Below, in pieces: positions 23,289-32,757 of a stretch of DNA of 64,000 bases. The notes under the pieces were generated by a model that had not been told where the DNA came from, ran no database searches, and worked only from the letters and a program-made list of their open reading frames with translations. Both the position numbers and the translations under genes were made by a program. Positions within the stretch are counted from its first letter, which is position 1. Every line of letters begins with the position of its first letter. The stretch lies in NCBI RefSeq assembly GCF_026672545.1, contig NZ_JAPPRJ010000008.1:124001-188000 (forward strand), read 5' to 3'. The DNA is from Rhizobium sp. SL86 (GTDB taxonomy: Bacteria; Pseudomonadota; Alphaproteobacteria; Rhizobiales; Rhizobiaceae).

Positions 23289-26200
23289 TTATTCAGCTGC
23301 AAGTGGTGGCAGTCGAAGCACATTGTTGCCCGCGGAATGCGAGGCGCGCGGGTGCTCCTCATGGGCCGATTTTGCGGTAAGGCTGTCCAGCCTCTCCTGA
23401 AGTGCCGCAATCTTGGCCTCGTTGTCGCGGGCAACGCGGCTCAGCTCCTCGTCGGAGAGGATTGGATCCTCCTCTTCCTTCTGGCCGACGAAGCGGCTGA
23501 AGATGCGGCCGAGCAGGCGTGACACGTCGTCCATGATCAGGAAGAAGGCTGGCACCACCACGAGGCTCAGCACCGTCGAAACGATGATGCCGCCGATTAC
23601 GGCGATCGCCATCGGCGCGCGGAAGGAGCCGCCTTCACCAACGCCGAGCGCTGAGGGCAACATGCCGGCCGACATGGCGATCGAGGTCATGATGATCGGG
23701 CGGGCACGCTTGCGGCCGGCTTCGACCATGGCTGCGACACGTTCCATGCCATGACGGCGCATCTCGATGGCGAAATCGACCAGCAGGATGGCGTTCTTCG
23801 TCACGATGCCCATCAGCATGAGAATGCCGATCAACACCGGCATGGAGAGCGCATTGTTGGTGACGATGAGCCCCACCGCCACACCGCCGATGGCGAGCGG
23901 CAGCGAGAACAGGATGGTGAAGGGCTGGATCACGTCCTTGAACAGCAGGATCAGCACCACCAGCACCAGAAGCAGGCCGAGCAACATGGCATTGCCGAAG
24001 CCCTGCACCATTTCCGCCTGGATCTTGGCGTCACCGCTTTCGGCGAGCCGTACCGTCGGCGGCAGATCGGTTTCCTCGACGATGCGCTTGAATTCGGCGG
24101 TCGCCGTATCGAGCGCGGTGCCCTGCGGGATGTCGGAACCGATCGAGACGACGCGGCTGCGGTTGTTGCGTTTGATCGAGCTCGGACCTTCCGAATAATC
24201 GATATCGGCAACACTCGACAGCGGAACGGTGGAGCCGGTGGCCGTCTTGATCTTCAGGTTGCGGATCGCCTGCAGGTCACGGCGCACGTCGAGCGAGGCC
24301 TGCGAGCGGATCGGGATCAGGCGGTCGTCGAGTGAGATCTTCGGCAGGGCGGCGTCCACGTCGCCGATCGTGGCGACACGCACGGTTTCCGAGATCTGCT
24401 GCGGCGTGATGCCGAGGCGGGCCGCCTCGTCCTTGCGCGGACGGATCTGCAGCTCCGGACGCGGCAGCGCGCCTTCAGAGGAGACGTTGGCCAGGACCGG
24501 CGAGGCGCGCAGCCGGCTTTCGAGCTTGGCGACCGCATCATCCAGCTCTTCGCTGTTGCTGGCGAGGAAGTTGAACGTCAGTTCGCGTTCGCCGCGATCA
24601 TTCAGCTTGGTGATGCGCACATCCGGCACGGCGCGGACTTTTGCGAAGATTTCCTCCTCGATCTCCCACTGCGGACGCGTGCGACCCTCCACCGTCATCT
24701 TCGGCACATACTGGCCGATGAGCGGCAGCGAGCCGAGGCCCTTGTTGACCAGCGTCTTCACAAGCGAATGTTCGATATTGCCGAGAATGACGTTGACGGT
24801 TGCGCGGCGCAGTTCGAGGTCACCCTTCGGCGAGGCGCCGCCGAGGATGAAGACGCTTTCCACGCCTTCCATCGGCTTGATGATGTCGTAGAGCGCATTC
24901 GTCGTGGTCGAGGTCTCGTCGAGCGTCGCATTCGGCGGCAGTTCCACCGAAAGCGTGATACGCGAGCGGTCTTCCGGCGGCAGGAAGCTGCCCGGCACCT
25001 GCATCAAAAGCATGATCGAGCCGATGAGGAAGGCGATGGCGCCGACCAGCGTGGCGTAGCGCATGTACCAGCGCTTCGTCGTGCCCGTCACGAGCCGCGT
25101 ATAACCCTTCATGATCCAGCCGTCATTGTCGTGATGGTCGTCCATCGCGTCTTCGGCCCGCATCAGGTAGGCGGCCATCAGCGGTGTGATGAGGCGCGCC
25201 ACAAGCAGCGAGAAGAAGACGGAGATCGCCACCGTCAGGCCGAACTGGATGAAGTACTGGCCCGGAATGCCCGGCATGAAGGAGACCGGCACGAAAACGG
25301 CGATGATGGTGAAGCTGGTGGCGATAACCGCCAGGCCGATTTCGTCGGCGGCTTCCAATGCGGCGCGGTACGGCGTCTTGCCCATCTTGATGTGGCGGGC
25401 GATGTTTTCCACCTCGACGATCGCGTCGTCAACGAGAATACCCGTCGCGAGCGTCAGGGCCAGGAAGCTGACGAGGTTCAGCGAGAAACCGAGCAGATCC
25501 ATGACCCAGAAGGTGGGGATGGCCGACAGCGGCAGCGCAATCGCCGAAATGAGCGTGGCGCGCCAGTTGCGCAAGAAGAGCAGGACCACGATGACGGCGA
25601 GGATTGCGCCTTCGATCAGAGTGTGGATCGCCGCTTCGTAATTGCCATAGGTGAAGTAGACGGAGTCATCCACCATCTGGATGTTGACGTCCGGATGAGT
25701 TTGACGGATCTCGTCGAGCTCGGTGGCGACGGTTTCGGCCACCGAGACTTCGCTGGCGCCCTTGGCGCGGAAGACGGCGAAGGTGACGGTCGGCTCGCCA
25801 TTGAAGCGCGAGAAGCTCTTCGGTTCCTCGTAGGTGTCCGTCACGGTACCGAGATCGGACAGTCTGACGAAACGACCGTTGGAGAGCGCAATCGTGGTGT
25901 CGGCAAGTTCGGCAACGCTGCGGGCGTCGCCCAACGTGCGGATGCTCTGTTCGTTGCCACCCACCTGACCGCGGCCGGAGCCGAGATCGACGTTGACGCT
26001 GCGCAGCTGCGCGTTCACCTCCGGCGCCGTGATGCCGTAGGAGTTCAGTTTGGCCGGGTCGAGCGCCACGCGCACTTCACGGTCCGCGCCGCCGTAACGG
26101 TCGATACGACCGATGCCGGGCTGTCCCTGCAGGGCGCGTTTGATGGTGTCGTCGACGAACCAGGAGAGTTCCTCGAGCGTCATGTTGGGTGAGGAGACGG

Positions 26201-26624
26201 CAAAGGTCTGGATCGCCTGGCCTTCGACATCCACCTTCGAGACGATCGGTTCGTCGACGGAGGCGGGAAGATCGCCGCGAATACGGTCGATGGCATCCTT
26301 GACGTCCTGCACGGCCTCTTCCGTCGGTTTTTCGATACGGAAGAGCACGGCCGTGTTGGACTGTCCGTCGGTCACGGTGGAGGTGATTTCGTCGACGCCG
26401 CTGATCGAGGCGACGGCGTCTTCAACCTCCTTCGTCACCTGCATTTCGAGTTCCGACGGCGATGCGCCGCTCTGGGTGACGGAGATGGAGACGACGGGAA
26501 CGTCAATGTTCGGGAAACGGGTGATCGGCAGCGTGTTGAACGCGCCGATGCCGAGGAAGACCAAGAGCGCGAAGCCGAGCAACGGCGCGATCGGGTTGCG
26601 GATGGACCAGGCGGAAAAGTTCAT
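23289..26624 (-). CDS. RND-family efflux transporter, inner-membrane subunit
   Basis: A 1111-residue HAE1/AcrB-like pump: MNFSAWSIRNPIAPLLGFALLVFLG is the first membrane helix, with two large periplasmic loops and the repeat of six helices. The proton-relay region LATGILVDDAIVEVENI (about residues 400-416) has the paired Asp of helix 4. The C-terminal about 50 residues form a charged cytoplasmic tail. The start at 26624 is 16 bp after the stop of the adaptor gene, so the two are co-transcribed. It exports drugs or toxic compounds with an outer-membrane TolC-type channel not encoded nearby. The substrate is unknown. Confidence 0.93.
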   Translation of the reverse strand: MNFSAWSIRNPIAPLLGFALLVFLGIGAFNTLPITRFPNIDVPVVSISVTQSGASPSELEMQVTKEVEDAVASISGVDEITSTVTDGQSNTAVLFRIEKPTEEAVQDVKDAIDRIRGDLPASVDEPIVSKVDVEGQAIQTFAVSSPNMTLEELSWFVDDTIKRALQGQPGIGRIDRYGGADREVRVALDPAKLNSYGITAPEVNAQLRSVNVDLGSGRGQVGGNEQSIRTLGDARSVAELADTTIALSNGRFVRLSDLGTVTDTYEEPKSFSRFNGEPTVTFAVFRAKGASEVSVAETVATELDEIRQTHPDVNIQMVDDSVYFTYGNYEAAIHTLIEGAILAVIVVLLFLRNWRATLISAIALPLSAIPTFWVMDLLGFSLNLVSFLALTLATGILVDDAIVEVENIARHIKMGKTPYRAALEAADEIGLAVIATSFTIIAVFVPVSFMPGIPGQYFIQFGLTVAISVFFSLLVARLITPLMAAYLMRAEDAMDDHHDNDGWIMKGYTRLVTGTTKRWYMRYATLVGAIAFLIGSIMLLMQVPGSFLPPEDRSRITLSVELPPNATLDETSTTTNALYDIIKPMEGVESVFILGGASPKGDLELRRATVNVILGNIEHSLVKTLVNKGLGSLPLIGQYVPKMTVEGRTRPQWEIEEEIFAKVRAVPDVRITKLNDRGERELTFNFLASNSEELDDAVAKLESRLRASPVLANVSSEGALPRPELQIRPRKDEAARLGITPQQISETVRVATIGDVDAALPKISLDDRLIPIRSQASLDVRRDLQAIRNLKIKTATGSTVPLSSVADIDYSEGPSSIKRNNRSRVVSIGSDIPQGTALDTATAEFKRIVEETDLPPTVRLAESGDAKIQAEMVQGFGNAMLLGLLLVLVVLILLFKDVIQPFTILFSLPLAIGGVAVGLIVTNNALSMPVLIGILMLMGIVTKNAILLVDFAIEMRRHGMERVAAMVEAGRKRARPIIMTSIAMSAGMLPSALGVGEGGSFRAPMAIAVIGGIIVSTVLSLVVVPAFFLIMDDVSRLLGRIFSRFVGQKEEEDPILSDEELSRVARDNEAKIAALQERLDSLTAKSAHEEHPRASHSAGNNVLRLPPLAAE

Positions 26625-26640
26625 GACGATCTCGTCTCCG

Positions 26641-27849
26641 TCAGTTCGATGCGGCGGCCGGTTCTTCCGGCTTTGGCGCGATGCGGTCGCCGTCGCGAAC
26701 GAAGGCACCCGCCTTGGCAACGACGATGTCGCCCTCAGCAAGGCCGCTCAGGATCTGCACGTAACCGCTGTCCTGGATGCCGATCTCGACTTGAACCTGC
26801 TTCACGACATTGTCTTCGACCTTGCGGGCAATCGTGCCGGCCCGTTCTGTCGTCACCGCCGATTGCGGCAGCGAGGGTGCCGTTACCTCATTGATGATGA
26901 TCCGGGCGCTGGCATACATGCCCGATTTCGCACCGGTGCTTTCGTCCACGACGATATGCACCGAACCCAGCCGCGTGGCGGCATCGACAACGGGCGAGAC
27001 GAGGCGCACCTTGCCCGGCAGCTGATCGCTGCCGCCGGCGACCGTCACCTTGGCCGGCATGCCGGCCTTGATGCGGCGGATCGCGCTTTCCGGCACATCG
27101 GCAACCAGTTCGATGGCGCCGTCGCGGATCATGGTGAAAAGCGGCGTGCCGGAGCCGCTCGCAATCGCACCAACCTTGGCATCACGCGCCGAAATGACGC
27201 CATCAACGGGCGCCTTGACCTCGGTGCGTTCCAGCTTCAGATCGATGTCATCGATCTGCGCCTCGACAACCTTGATATCGGCTTCGCCGGCGCTGACGGC
27301 CTGTTTGGCGGCGTTCAGCCGGGCAAGCGCCGCATCGGCCGAGGCCGTCAATTGTTCGACCTGCGAGATCGACACGGTACCATTGCGGCTCAGTGTCACT
27401 GCACGGTCCCGCTGGCGCTCGGCGTCGTCGGCGTTGGCCTGTGCCTCGATCACCTGGGCCCGGTATTGTGCAAGGGCGGCTTCGGCCTTTGCCCTGTTCG
27501 CCTGCAACTGGCTTTTCTGCAGAAGCAGGCTGTCGCTGTTGAGTTCGGCCACCACATCGCCGGCCTTGACCCGGTCGCCGACATCCGCATGCAGCGTCTT
27601 GATCGACAGACCGTCCACCAGAGGCTGCACGAAGATCTCCTGGACCGGGCGGACGGTGCCGCTTGCCACGACGCTGTCGACCATCGGACGGGATGAGACT
27701 TGCGTCACCACGATGGCGGGAAGGCGGCTCGCCTCGGCCTGTGGCCGGGCGGGGGCTGCCTGCTCCTGTGCATTGACGGAAACGGAAAGCCCGGCGGAAA
27801 GGGCAATCGCAGCGATGACGGTGGCAAGCTGTGTGTGTCGGGTAATCAT
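26641..27849 (-). CDS. RND efflux periplasmic adaptor (membrane-fusion protein)
   Basis: A 402-residue secreted protein starting MITRHTQLATVIAAIALSAGLS (signal peptide, cleavage near VNAQ). A biotinyl-lipoyl half-motif (GTVRPVQEIFVQPLVDG), a coiled-coil hairpin of about 80 residues (LLLQKSQLQANRAKAEAAL...), then the second lipoyl half and beta-barrel (VKAPVDGVISARDAKVGAI) follow the order of AcrA-like adaptors. No lipobox Cys was seen. The ATG at 27849 begins the signal peptide; the frame is open to 28077 but that part is not protein-like. It is the first gene of a two-gene efflux operon. Confidence 0.92.
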   Translation of the reverse strand: MITRHTQLATVIAAIALSAGLSVSVNAQEQAAPARPQAEASRLPAIVVTQVSSRPMVDSVVASGTVRPVQEIFVQPLVDGLSIKTLHADVGDRVKAGDVVAELNSDSLLLQKSQLQANRAKAEAALAQYRAQVIEAQANADDAERQRDRAVTLSRNGTVSISQVEQLTASADAALARLNAAKQAVSAGEADIKVVEAQIDDIDLKLERTEVKAPVDGVISARDAKVGAIASGSGTPLFTMIRDGAIELVADVPESAIRRIKAGMPAKVTVAGGSDQLPGKVRLVSPVVDAATRLGSVHIVVDESTGAKSGMYASARIIINEVTAPSLPQSAVTTERAGTIARKVEDNVVKQVQVEIGIQDSGYVQILSGLAEGDIVVAKAGAFVRDGDRIAPKPEEPAAASN

Positions 27850-28217
27850 TCGTATTATCCGGCCTATCGTGGCAGTTCCAACTATGGGTACGGGTACTTG
27901 CTGGGGCAGTGGCGGTCTTTCGTTGCTGCACGCACCAGTCGGCAACGCAACGAAGAACGCTCCGGGCATAGTAAAAGGGCACTGGCCTCCCGTCCCTGTG
28001 CCCCGTTTCGCTTGCCCGATCGGTCTCAGCCATAGGTGGCTACGGTTCCTCCTGCCCGCAAGACCACGGCACAACAAATCGTGATCAGTCTAGTCGCACT
28101 GCACAACCGGATCAATGACCGGATGTTGCTGCCGCTCATCACTTCTTTTATTGCAAAACAGAAAAACGCGCAGCCTGAGACTGCGCGTTTCTGGAACGTT
28201 TCGGTACTGTTATTTTG
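27850..28217. other. Intergenic region between the RND adaptor and the ABC binding-protein gene
   Basis: About 370 bp. It holds the promoter of the efflux operon at its left side and the terminator of the ABC operon at 28160-28195. No additional gene was recognised. Confidence 0.5.
28160..28195 (-). terminator. Rho-independent terminator of the ABC transporter operon
   Basis: Stem AAACGCGCAG/CTGCGCGTTT (10 bp, perfect, 7-nt loop) at 28164-28190, followed on the reverse strand by TTTTTCTGTTTT. It lies 27 bp after the binding-protein stop in the direction of transcription. Confidence 0.8.
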
Positions 28218-29210
28218 TTATTTCAGAGCCGCAGCGGTGATGTCCAGCGTGTAGGCGCCCTTCGGCTCCTTGGTGATGACGGGATCGGAACCGCCACCGA
28301 GCAGCGTCTTGACCGTGCGGTCATAGTCCGCCTTGTCGAGCGCGCCGTTCGAGCCGGCGGTCAGCTTGGCGATTTCGCCCATCATACGCTTCTGGTGCTT
28401 TTCCGTCTGGGCGCCGGAGGCATCGTTGTCCAGCACGATGCCGGCTGCTTCATCGGGGTTCTTTTCGGCATATTTCCAGCCCTTCATCGAGGCGCGGACG
28501 AACTTGACCATCTTTTCCTTGAAGGCCGGGTCCTTCAGCTTGTCTTCCAGCACGTAGAGACCGTCTTCAAGCGTGGCCACGCCCTCGTCCTCGTACTTGA
28601 AGGTGACGAGCTGGTCCGGCTTGATGCCGGCATCGATCACCTGCCAATATTCGTTATAGGTCATGGTGGAAATGCAGGCGGCCTGCTTCTGCAGGAGCGG
28701 ATCGACGTTGAAACCCTGCTTCAGTACCTTGACGCCATCAGCGGAGCCATCCGTCTTGATGCCAAGTGTCGCCATCCAGGACAGGAACGGATATTCGTTG
28801 CCGAAGAACCAGACGCCAAGCGTCTTGCCCTTGAAATCGGCGGGCTTGGTAATGCCGGTTTCCTTGAGGCAGGTCAGCATCATGCCCGACTTCTTGAACG
28901 GCTGGGCGATGTTAACGAGGGCTACACCCTTTTCGCGGGTGGCAAGTGCCGAGGGCATCCAGTCGACGATCACGTCGGCACCGCCGCCGGCGAGCACCTG
29001 CGGGGGCGCGATGTCCGGGCCGCCCGGCTTGATGTCGACGTCGAGGCCTTCCTCCTTGTAGAAACCCTTGTCCTTGGCGACGTAATAACCGGCGAACTGC
29101 GCCTGGGTGACCCATTTCAGCTGCAGCGTCACCTTGTCGGCGGCAGCGGCCGACATCGCCGTCAACGAGACGGCTGCGGCCAGCATCAGCGATGCGAGTT
29201 TCGTTTTCAT
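28218..29210 (-). CDS. ABC transporter substrate-binding protein (NMT1/THI5-like), pyrimidine-cluster transporter
   Basis: A 330-residue precursor with signal peptide MKTKLASLMLAAAVSLTAMS (cleavage near AAAADK). The mature start KVTLQLKWVTQAQFAGYYVAKDKGFYKEEGLDV is the NMT1/THI5-like pattern (W-x-x-x-AQFAG-YVA). Relatives bind hydroxymethylpyrimidine, riboflavin precursors or nucleobases. Placement beside dihydropyrimidinase and ureidopropionase suggests a pyrimidine or a degradation intermediate as ligand; this is an inference. It is the last gene of the four-gene ABC operon, followed by a terminator. Confidence 0.85.
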   Translation of the reverse strand: MKTKLASLMLAAAVSLTAMSAAAADKVTLQLKWVTQAQFAGYYVAKDKGFYKEEGLDVDIKPGGPDIAPPQVLAGGGADVIVDWMPSALATREKGVALVNIAQPFKKSGMMLTCLKETGITKPADFKGKTLGVWFFGNEYPFLSWMATLGIKTDGSADGVKVLKQGFNVDPLLQKQAACISTMTYNEYWQVIDAGIKPDQLVTFKYEDEGVATLEDGLYVLEDKLKDPAFKEKMVKFVRASMKGWKYAEKNPDEAAGIVLDNDASGAQTEKHQKRMMGEIAKLTAGSNGALDKADYDRTVKTLLGGGSDPVITKEPKGAYTLDITAAALK

Positions 29211-29236
29211 GGTGTGAGTTCCCTCTTTTTTGGTTG

Positions 29237-30103
29237 TTACCTCCGCCCACCGCGGACGGAGGGATGCCAGAAGGTGACGGCCCGTTCACTGAGCGCCACC
29301 AGACCGTAGAAGACCGAGCCTGCCACCGCGGCGACCGCGATTTCGGCCCAGACCATGTCGATATTCGCGCGCCCCACTTCGGTGGAGATGCGAAAGCCCA
29401 TGCCGACGATGGGCGTGCCGAAGAATTCCGCCACGATGACGCCAATCAGCGCGAGTGTCGAGTTGATCTTCAGTGCGTTGAAGATGAAGGGCCAGGCCGC
29501 CGGCAGGCGCAGCCTGACGAGCGTCTGCCACCAGGAGGCGGCATAGGTGCGCATCAGGTCGCGTTCCATGTGGCTGGCGGCTGAAAGCCCCTGCACCGTG
29601 TTCACCAGCATCGGGAAAAAGGTCATGATGACGACGACGGCCACCTTCGAGGGCCAGTCGAAACCGAACCACATGACCATGATCGGTGCGACGCCGACGA
29701 CCGGCAGCGCCGAGACGAAGTTGCCGATCGGCAGCAGGCCCTTCTGCAGGAAGGGCGAACGGTCGATGAGGATTGCGACCAGAAAACCGAGCCCGCAGCC
29801 GGCGACATAACCGGTGATGACCGATTTCAGAAAGGTCTGCTGGAAATCCGCCCAGAGCACCGGCACCGAGCCGGTGAGTTTTGCCCAGATGGCGGAGGGG
29901 GCCGGCAGGAGGATCGGCGGGATCTCGAAACCGCGCACCAGGCATTCCCAGATGACGAGCAGGGTGACGCCGAAGATGAACGGCACGGCAAGGCCGATGG
30001 CACGCGAGACCGCTAGCGAGCGCGGCGTCTGCCGCACCAGCCATTCGTTGAGCGCCCAGGCGCAGAGCCAGACGGCAAGCGCGAGGAACATATAACCGTT
30101 CAT
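29237..30103 (-). CDS. ABC transporter permease (NitT/TauT type), second subunit
   Basis: A 288-residue membrane protein with about seven hydrophobic segments. The EAA-like loop MRTYAASWWQTLVRLRLPAAWPFI (about residues 195-218) contacts the ATPase. The family is SsuC/TauC. It overlaps the upstream permease gene by 4 bp and is followed by the binding-protein gene after 26 bp. It forms a heterodimeric channel with the neighbour. Confidence 0.9.
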   Translation of the reverse strand: MNGYMFLALAVWLCAWALNEWLVRQTPRSLAVSRAIGLAVPFIFGVTLLVIWECLVRGFEIPPILLPAPSAIWAKLTGSVPVLWADFQQTFLKSVITGYVAGCGLGFLVAILIDRSPFLQKGLLPIGNFVSALPVVGVAPIMVMWFGFDWPSKVAVVVIMTFFPMLVNTVQGLSAASHMERDLMRTYAASWWQTLVRLRLPAAWPFIFNALKINSTLALIGVIVAEFFGTPIVGMGFRISTEVGRANIDMVWAEIAVAAVAGSVFYGLVALSERAVTFWHPSVRGGRR

Positions 30104-30978
30104 GGTTTCACCCCCATGCGCTTCAGAACAAGGCCGTGCGCCGCGCCGACAATGGAGACGAGGACCGCGGCAAGGCCAGCGGCCATGAAGAGGGCCGCCC
30201 AGATCTGGATCGTCTGACCGTAATAGGAGCCCGAGAGCAGGCGGGCACCGAGCCCCGCCACAGCGCCCGTCGGCAATTCACCGACGATCGCCCCGACCAG
30301 CGAAATCGCGATCGCCACCTTCAGCGAGGTGAAGAGATAGGGCATGGCCGCCGGCCAGCGCAGTTTCCAGAAGGTCTGGCTGTTGCTGGCATTATAGGTG
30401 TGCATCAGGTCGATCAGCAGCGTATCGGGGCTGCGCAGGCCCTTCACCATGCCCACGACGACGGGAAAAAAGGAAAGATAGGTCGAAATCAGGGCTTTGG
30501 GTAAAAGACCTGAGATGCCGATCGAGTTCAGGACGACGATGATCATCGGCGCGACCGCAAGGATCGGGATCGTCTGACTGGCGATCACCCAGGGCATCAG
30601 CGACTTGTCCATCGCCCGGTTGTGCACGATGCCGACGGCGAGTGCGATGCCGAGCACGGTGCCCATGCCGAAGCCCATCAGCGTCGCCGAGAGCGTGATC
30701 CAGGCATGGTAGACGAGGCTGCGTTTGGAGGTGACGGGCTTGGCGACCGTCGTATCCCAGAGTTCGGCAATGATCTGATGCGGCGCCGGCAGGATCGGCC
30801 GTTCCTGGTTGAAGGTCTGCGGAATGATTTCGCTGAGGGTGACGGTGGTCCCCGCCCGTGCGGCCTGATCGCGCACAAAGGGGGCGTTCAGGTAGATGAC
30901 GAAGACATGCCAGATGACGAGGATCGCCGCGATGACGGTGAGGACGGGGAGGATGCGGTCGCGGAGGAGGGAGGTCAT
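30100..30978 (-). CDS. ABC transporter permease (NitT/TauT type), first subunit
   Basis: A 292-residue permease starting MTSLLRDRILPVLTVIAAILV. It has a long periplasmic stretch after helix 1 (residues about 30-85) and the EAA-like loop MHTYNASNSQTFWKLRWPAAMPYL. The start at 30978 replaces a longer frame that reads back into the palindromic repeat; the N-terminal helix begins right after it. Its stop overlaps the next permease. It is separated from the ATPase gene by the repeat at 31004-31146. Confidence 0.9.
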   Translation of the reverse strand: MTSLLRDRILPVLTVIAAILVIWHVFVIYLNAPFVRDQAARAGTTVTLSEIIPQTFNQERPILPAPHQIIAELWDTTVAKPVTSKRSLVYHAWITLSATLMGFGMGTVLGIALAVGIVHNRAMDKSLMPWVIASQTIPILAVAPMIIVVLNSIGISGLLPKALISTYLSFFPVVVGMVKGLRSPDTLLIDLMHTYNASNSQTFWKLRWPAAMPYLFTSLKVAIAISLVGAIVGELPTGAVAGLGARLLSGSYYGQTIQIWAALFMAAGLAAVLVSIVGAAHGLVLKRMGVKP

Positions 30979-31003
30979 GGGGTTTCTCCCACCAACGCGG
31001 TAA

Positions 31004-31146
31004 TGCCCCTCATCCGCCTGCCGGCACCTTCTCCCCGTTCTGACGGGGAGAAGGGTGTATGCCGCGCCGCCTCGGCCGACTGGAAGGCTGACATGAGGCA
31101 CGTCCCCTCTCCCCGTTTTGATGGGGAGAGGGTTAGGGTGAGGGGC
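31004..31146. repeat. Palindromic intergenic repeat of a second subtype, inside the ABC operon
   Basis: Two hairpin modules, CCTTCTCCCCG/CGGGGAGAAGG and CCCTCTCCCC/GGGGAGAGGG, lie about 70 bp apart and are bounded by CCCCTCATCCGCCTGCCGG and GGGTTAGGGTGAGGGG. The layout matches the other mosaic repeats in this window but the core differs (TTCTCCCCG rather than TCTCCCCCT). It separates the ATPase from the first permease gene. Confidence 0.75.
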
Positions 31147-31176
31147 CGCAAGACAAGCCCGGATAACGGCCCGCTC

Positions 31177-31965
31177 CTACTCCTCATAACTATGTCCCGC
31201 CTTCAGGCCCTCGCGGACGCGGTGGGCGATTTCCAGGAATTCCGGTGTGTCGCGGATCTCCAGCGGGCGATCGCGGGGAAGGGTGGATTCGATCACGTCG
31301 GTCACCCGGCCGGGGCGCGGGCTCATCACCACGATGCGGGTGGAGAGGTAGACCGCCTCGGGGATCGAATGGGTGACGAAGCAGATCGTCTTGTTGGTCT
31401 TGTCCCAGAGTTTCAGCAGTTGTTCGTTCAGATGGTCACGGACGATTTCGTCCAGCGCGCCGAAGGGTTCGTCCATCAAGAGCAGGTCGGCATCGAAGGC
31501 GAGCGCGCGGGCAATTGAGGCGCGCTGCTGCATGCCACCCGAGAGCTGCCACGGATATTTCTTGCCGAAGCCCGCAAGGTTGACGAGGTCGAGCATGGCG
31601 GCGATCCGCTTCTTCTGCTCGTCTGCGCTGTAGCCCATGATTTCGAGCGGCAGCGCGATGTTCTTTTCAATCGTGCGCCAGGGGTAAAGCGCTGCTGCCT
31701 GGAAGACATAACCATAGGCGCGCGCAAGGCGGGCATTTTCCGGAGTCATTCCATTGATTTCGATCGAACCGCTCGTGTGTTTCTCGAGGTCGGCGATCAC
31801 CCGCAGGAAGGTGGTCTTGCCACAGCCGGACGGGCCGATGAAAGAGACGAAATCGCCCTTCTTGATATCGAGGTTGACGCCGGTCAGCGCATGCACGGGG
31901 CCGTCGCCGGTCTCGAAGGTGAGGCCGAGATCGCGGGCGGAAACGACGGAGGCGGGGCTGTTCAT
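31177..31965 (-). CDS. ABC transporter ATP-binding protein (NitT/TauT type)
   Basis: A 262-residue ATPase with Walker A GPSGCGKTTFL (about residues 44-54), Q-loop YVFQAAALYPW, signature LSGGMQQRASIARAL (about 140), Walker B LLLMDEPFGALDE (about 160) and the H-loop VTHSIPEAV. It is related to SsuB/TauB. It is the first gene of the operon that continues with two permeases and the binding protein, divergent from the cupin gene. I found no RutR-like site in the 124 bp upstream. Confidence 0.92.
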   Translation of the reverse strand: MNSPASVVSARDLGLTFETGDGPVHALTGVNLDIKKGDFVSFIGPSGCGKTTFLRVIADLEKHTSGSIEINGMTPENARLARAYGYVFQAAALYPWRTIEKNIALPLEIMGYSADEQKKRIAAMLDLVNLAGFGKKYPWQLSGGMQQRASIARALAFDADLLLMDEPFGALDEIVRDHLNEQLLKLWDKTNKTICFVTHSIPEAVYLSTRIVVMSPRPGRVTDVIESTLPRDRPLEIRDTPEFLEIAHRVREGLKAGHSYEE

Positions 31966-32089
31966 GCCAACGTCTCCCGTCGAGAATGCGATATGGAAAG
32001 GGGCATTTTATCTGGTATCTTCTGTGGCTGTTGCCGCACCGGCCGGCCTTCAGAGCCGCCGCCGGCAGGGCTGTTGGAGGAAATTTCAC

Positions 32090-32500
32090 ATGGACGCATC
32101 ATCGAAGCCCACCTGCCGGCTGGTGAAGCCGGGCAATACCTATGACGGCAAACAGGGCCTCAGCTATTTCGAGGGAATCGCAGCGGAAACCGTAGGGTCG
32201 AAGGGCATCTGCATGCATATCCTGACGATGCCGCCGGGCGCACGCGCCAAGGCGCATCTGCACGAGAACCACGAGACGGCGATCTACATGCTCGCCGGCC
32301 GGGCCGACACCTGGTACGGCGACAATCTGGAACATCATGTGGTGGTGAGCGCCGGCGAACTCTTCTACATTCCGGCCGGCGTGCCGCACCTGCCGGCGAA
32401 CACGTCCGACGAACCGGCGACCGCGATCATTGCCCGCACCGACCCCAACGAGCAGGAAAGCGTGGTGCTGCTGCCAGAGCTGGATGCTTTGGCGCGGTGA
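32090..32500 (+). CDS. Small cupin-domain protein
   Basis: A 136-residue single-domain cupin. Metal-ligand motif 1 is visible in KAHLHENHETAIYMLAGRAD (His, His, Glu) and motif 2 in GELFYIPAGVPHLPAN (His). The ATG at 32090 has an excellent TTGGAGGAAA ribosome-binding site; the frame open further upstream is on the non-coding side of the ABC gene. It is divergent from the ABC operon and lies between transporter and catabolic genes, so a role in pyrimidine use is plausible but unproven. Isomerase, oxygenase or ligand-sensing activity cannot be decided. Confidence 0.82.
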   Translation: MDASSKPTCRLVKPGNTYDGKQGLSYFEGIAAETVGSKGICMHILTMPPGARAKAHLHENHETAIYMLAGRADTWYGDNLEHHVVVSAGELFYIPAGVPHLPANTSDEPATAIIARTDPNEQESVVLLPELDALAR

Positions 32501-32537
32501 GTACATATGCGGCGGCAGGGGCGGCGTGCCGGAGGCA

Positions 32538-32722
32538 CCCCCCTCTGGCCTGCCGGCCATCTCCCCCTCAAGGGGGGAGATCGGCAGAACGGCTTGTCGC
32601 TCATTCCCTCGTTCACGTCGGGCAGCAACCGCATGTCCACGAAAGGCCAATGGAGATCGAGACGGTGCAGCAGTCCGATCTCCCCCCTTGAGGGGGAGAT
32701 GCCCGGCAGGGCAGAGGGGGGT
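32538..32722. repeat. Mosaic palindromic intergenic repeat, copy 3
   Basis: Modules ATCTCCCCCT/AGGGGGGAGAT and ATCTCCCCCC/GGGGGAGAT (each around a CAAG or TTGA loop) lie about 95 bp apart and are bounded by CCCCTCTGGCCTGCCGG and CCGGCAGGGCAGAGGGGGG. It lies between the convergent cupin and dihydropyrimidinase genes and is the most complete copy. Confidence 0.75.
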
Positions 32723-32757
32723 ATGCAACGCGCCCATGGCTGCCGTCATCGGACCGA

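Noticed and set aside
24768..26192. 474-codon open frame opposite the RND pump
   Set aside because: Antisense shadow of a conserved 1111-residue protein.
31966..32089. RutR-like site before the ABC transporter operon
   Set aside because: TTTTATCTGGTATC is too different from the two good sites.
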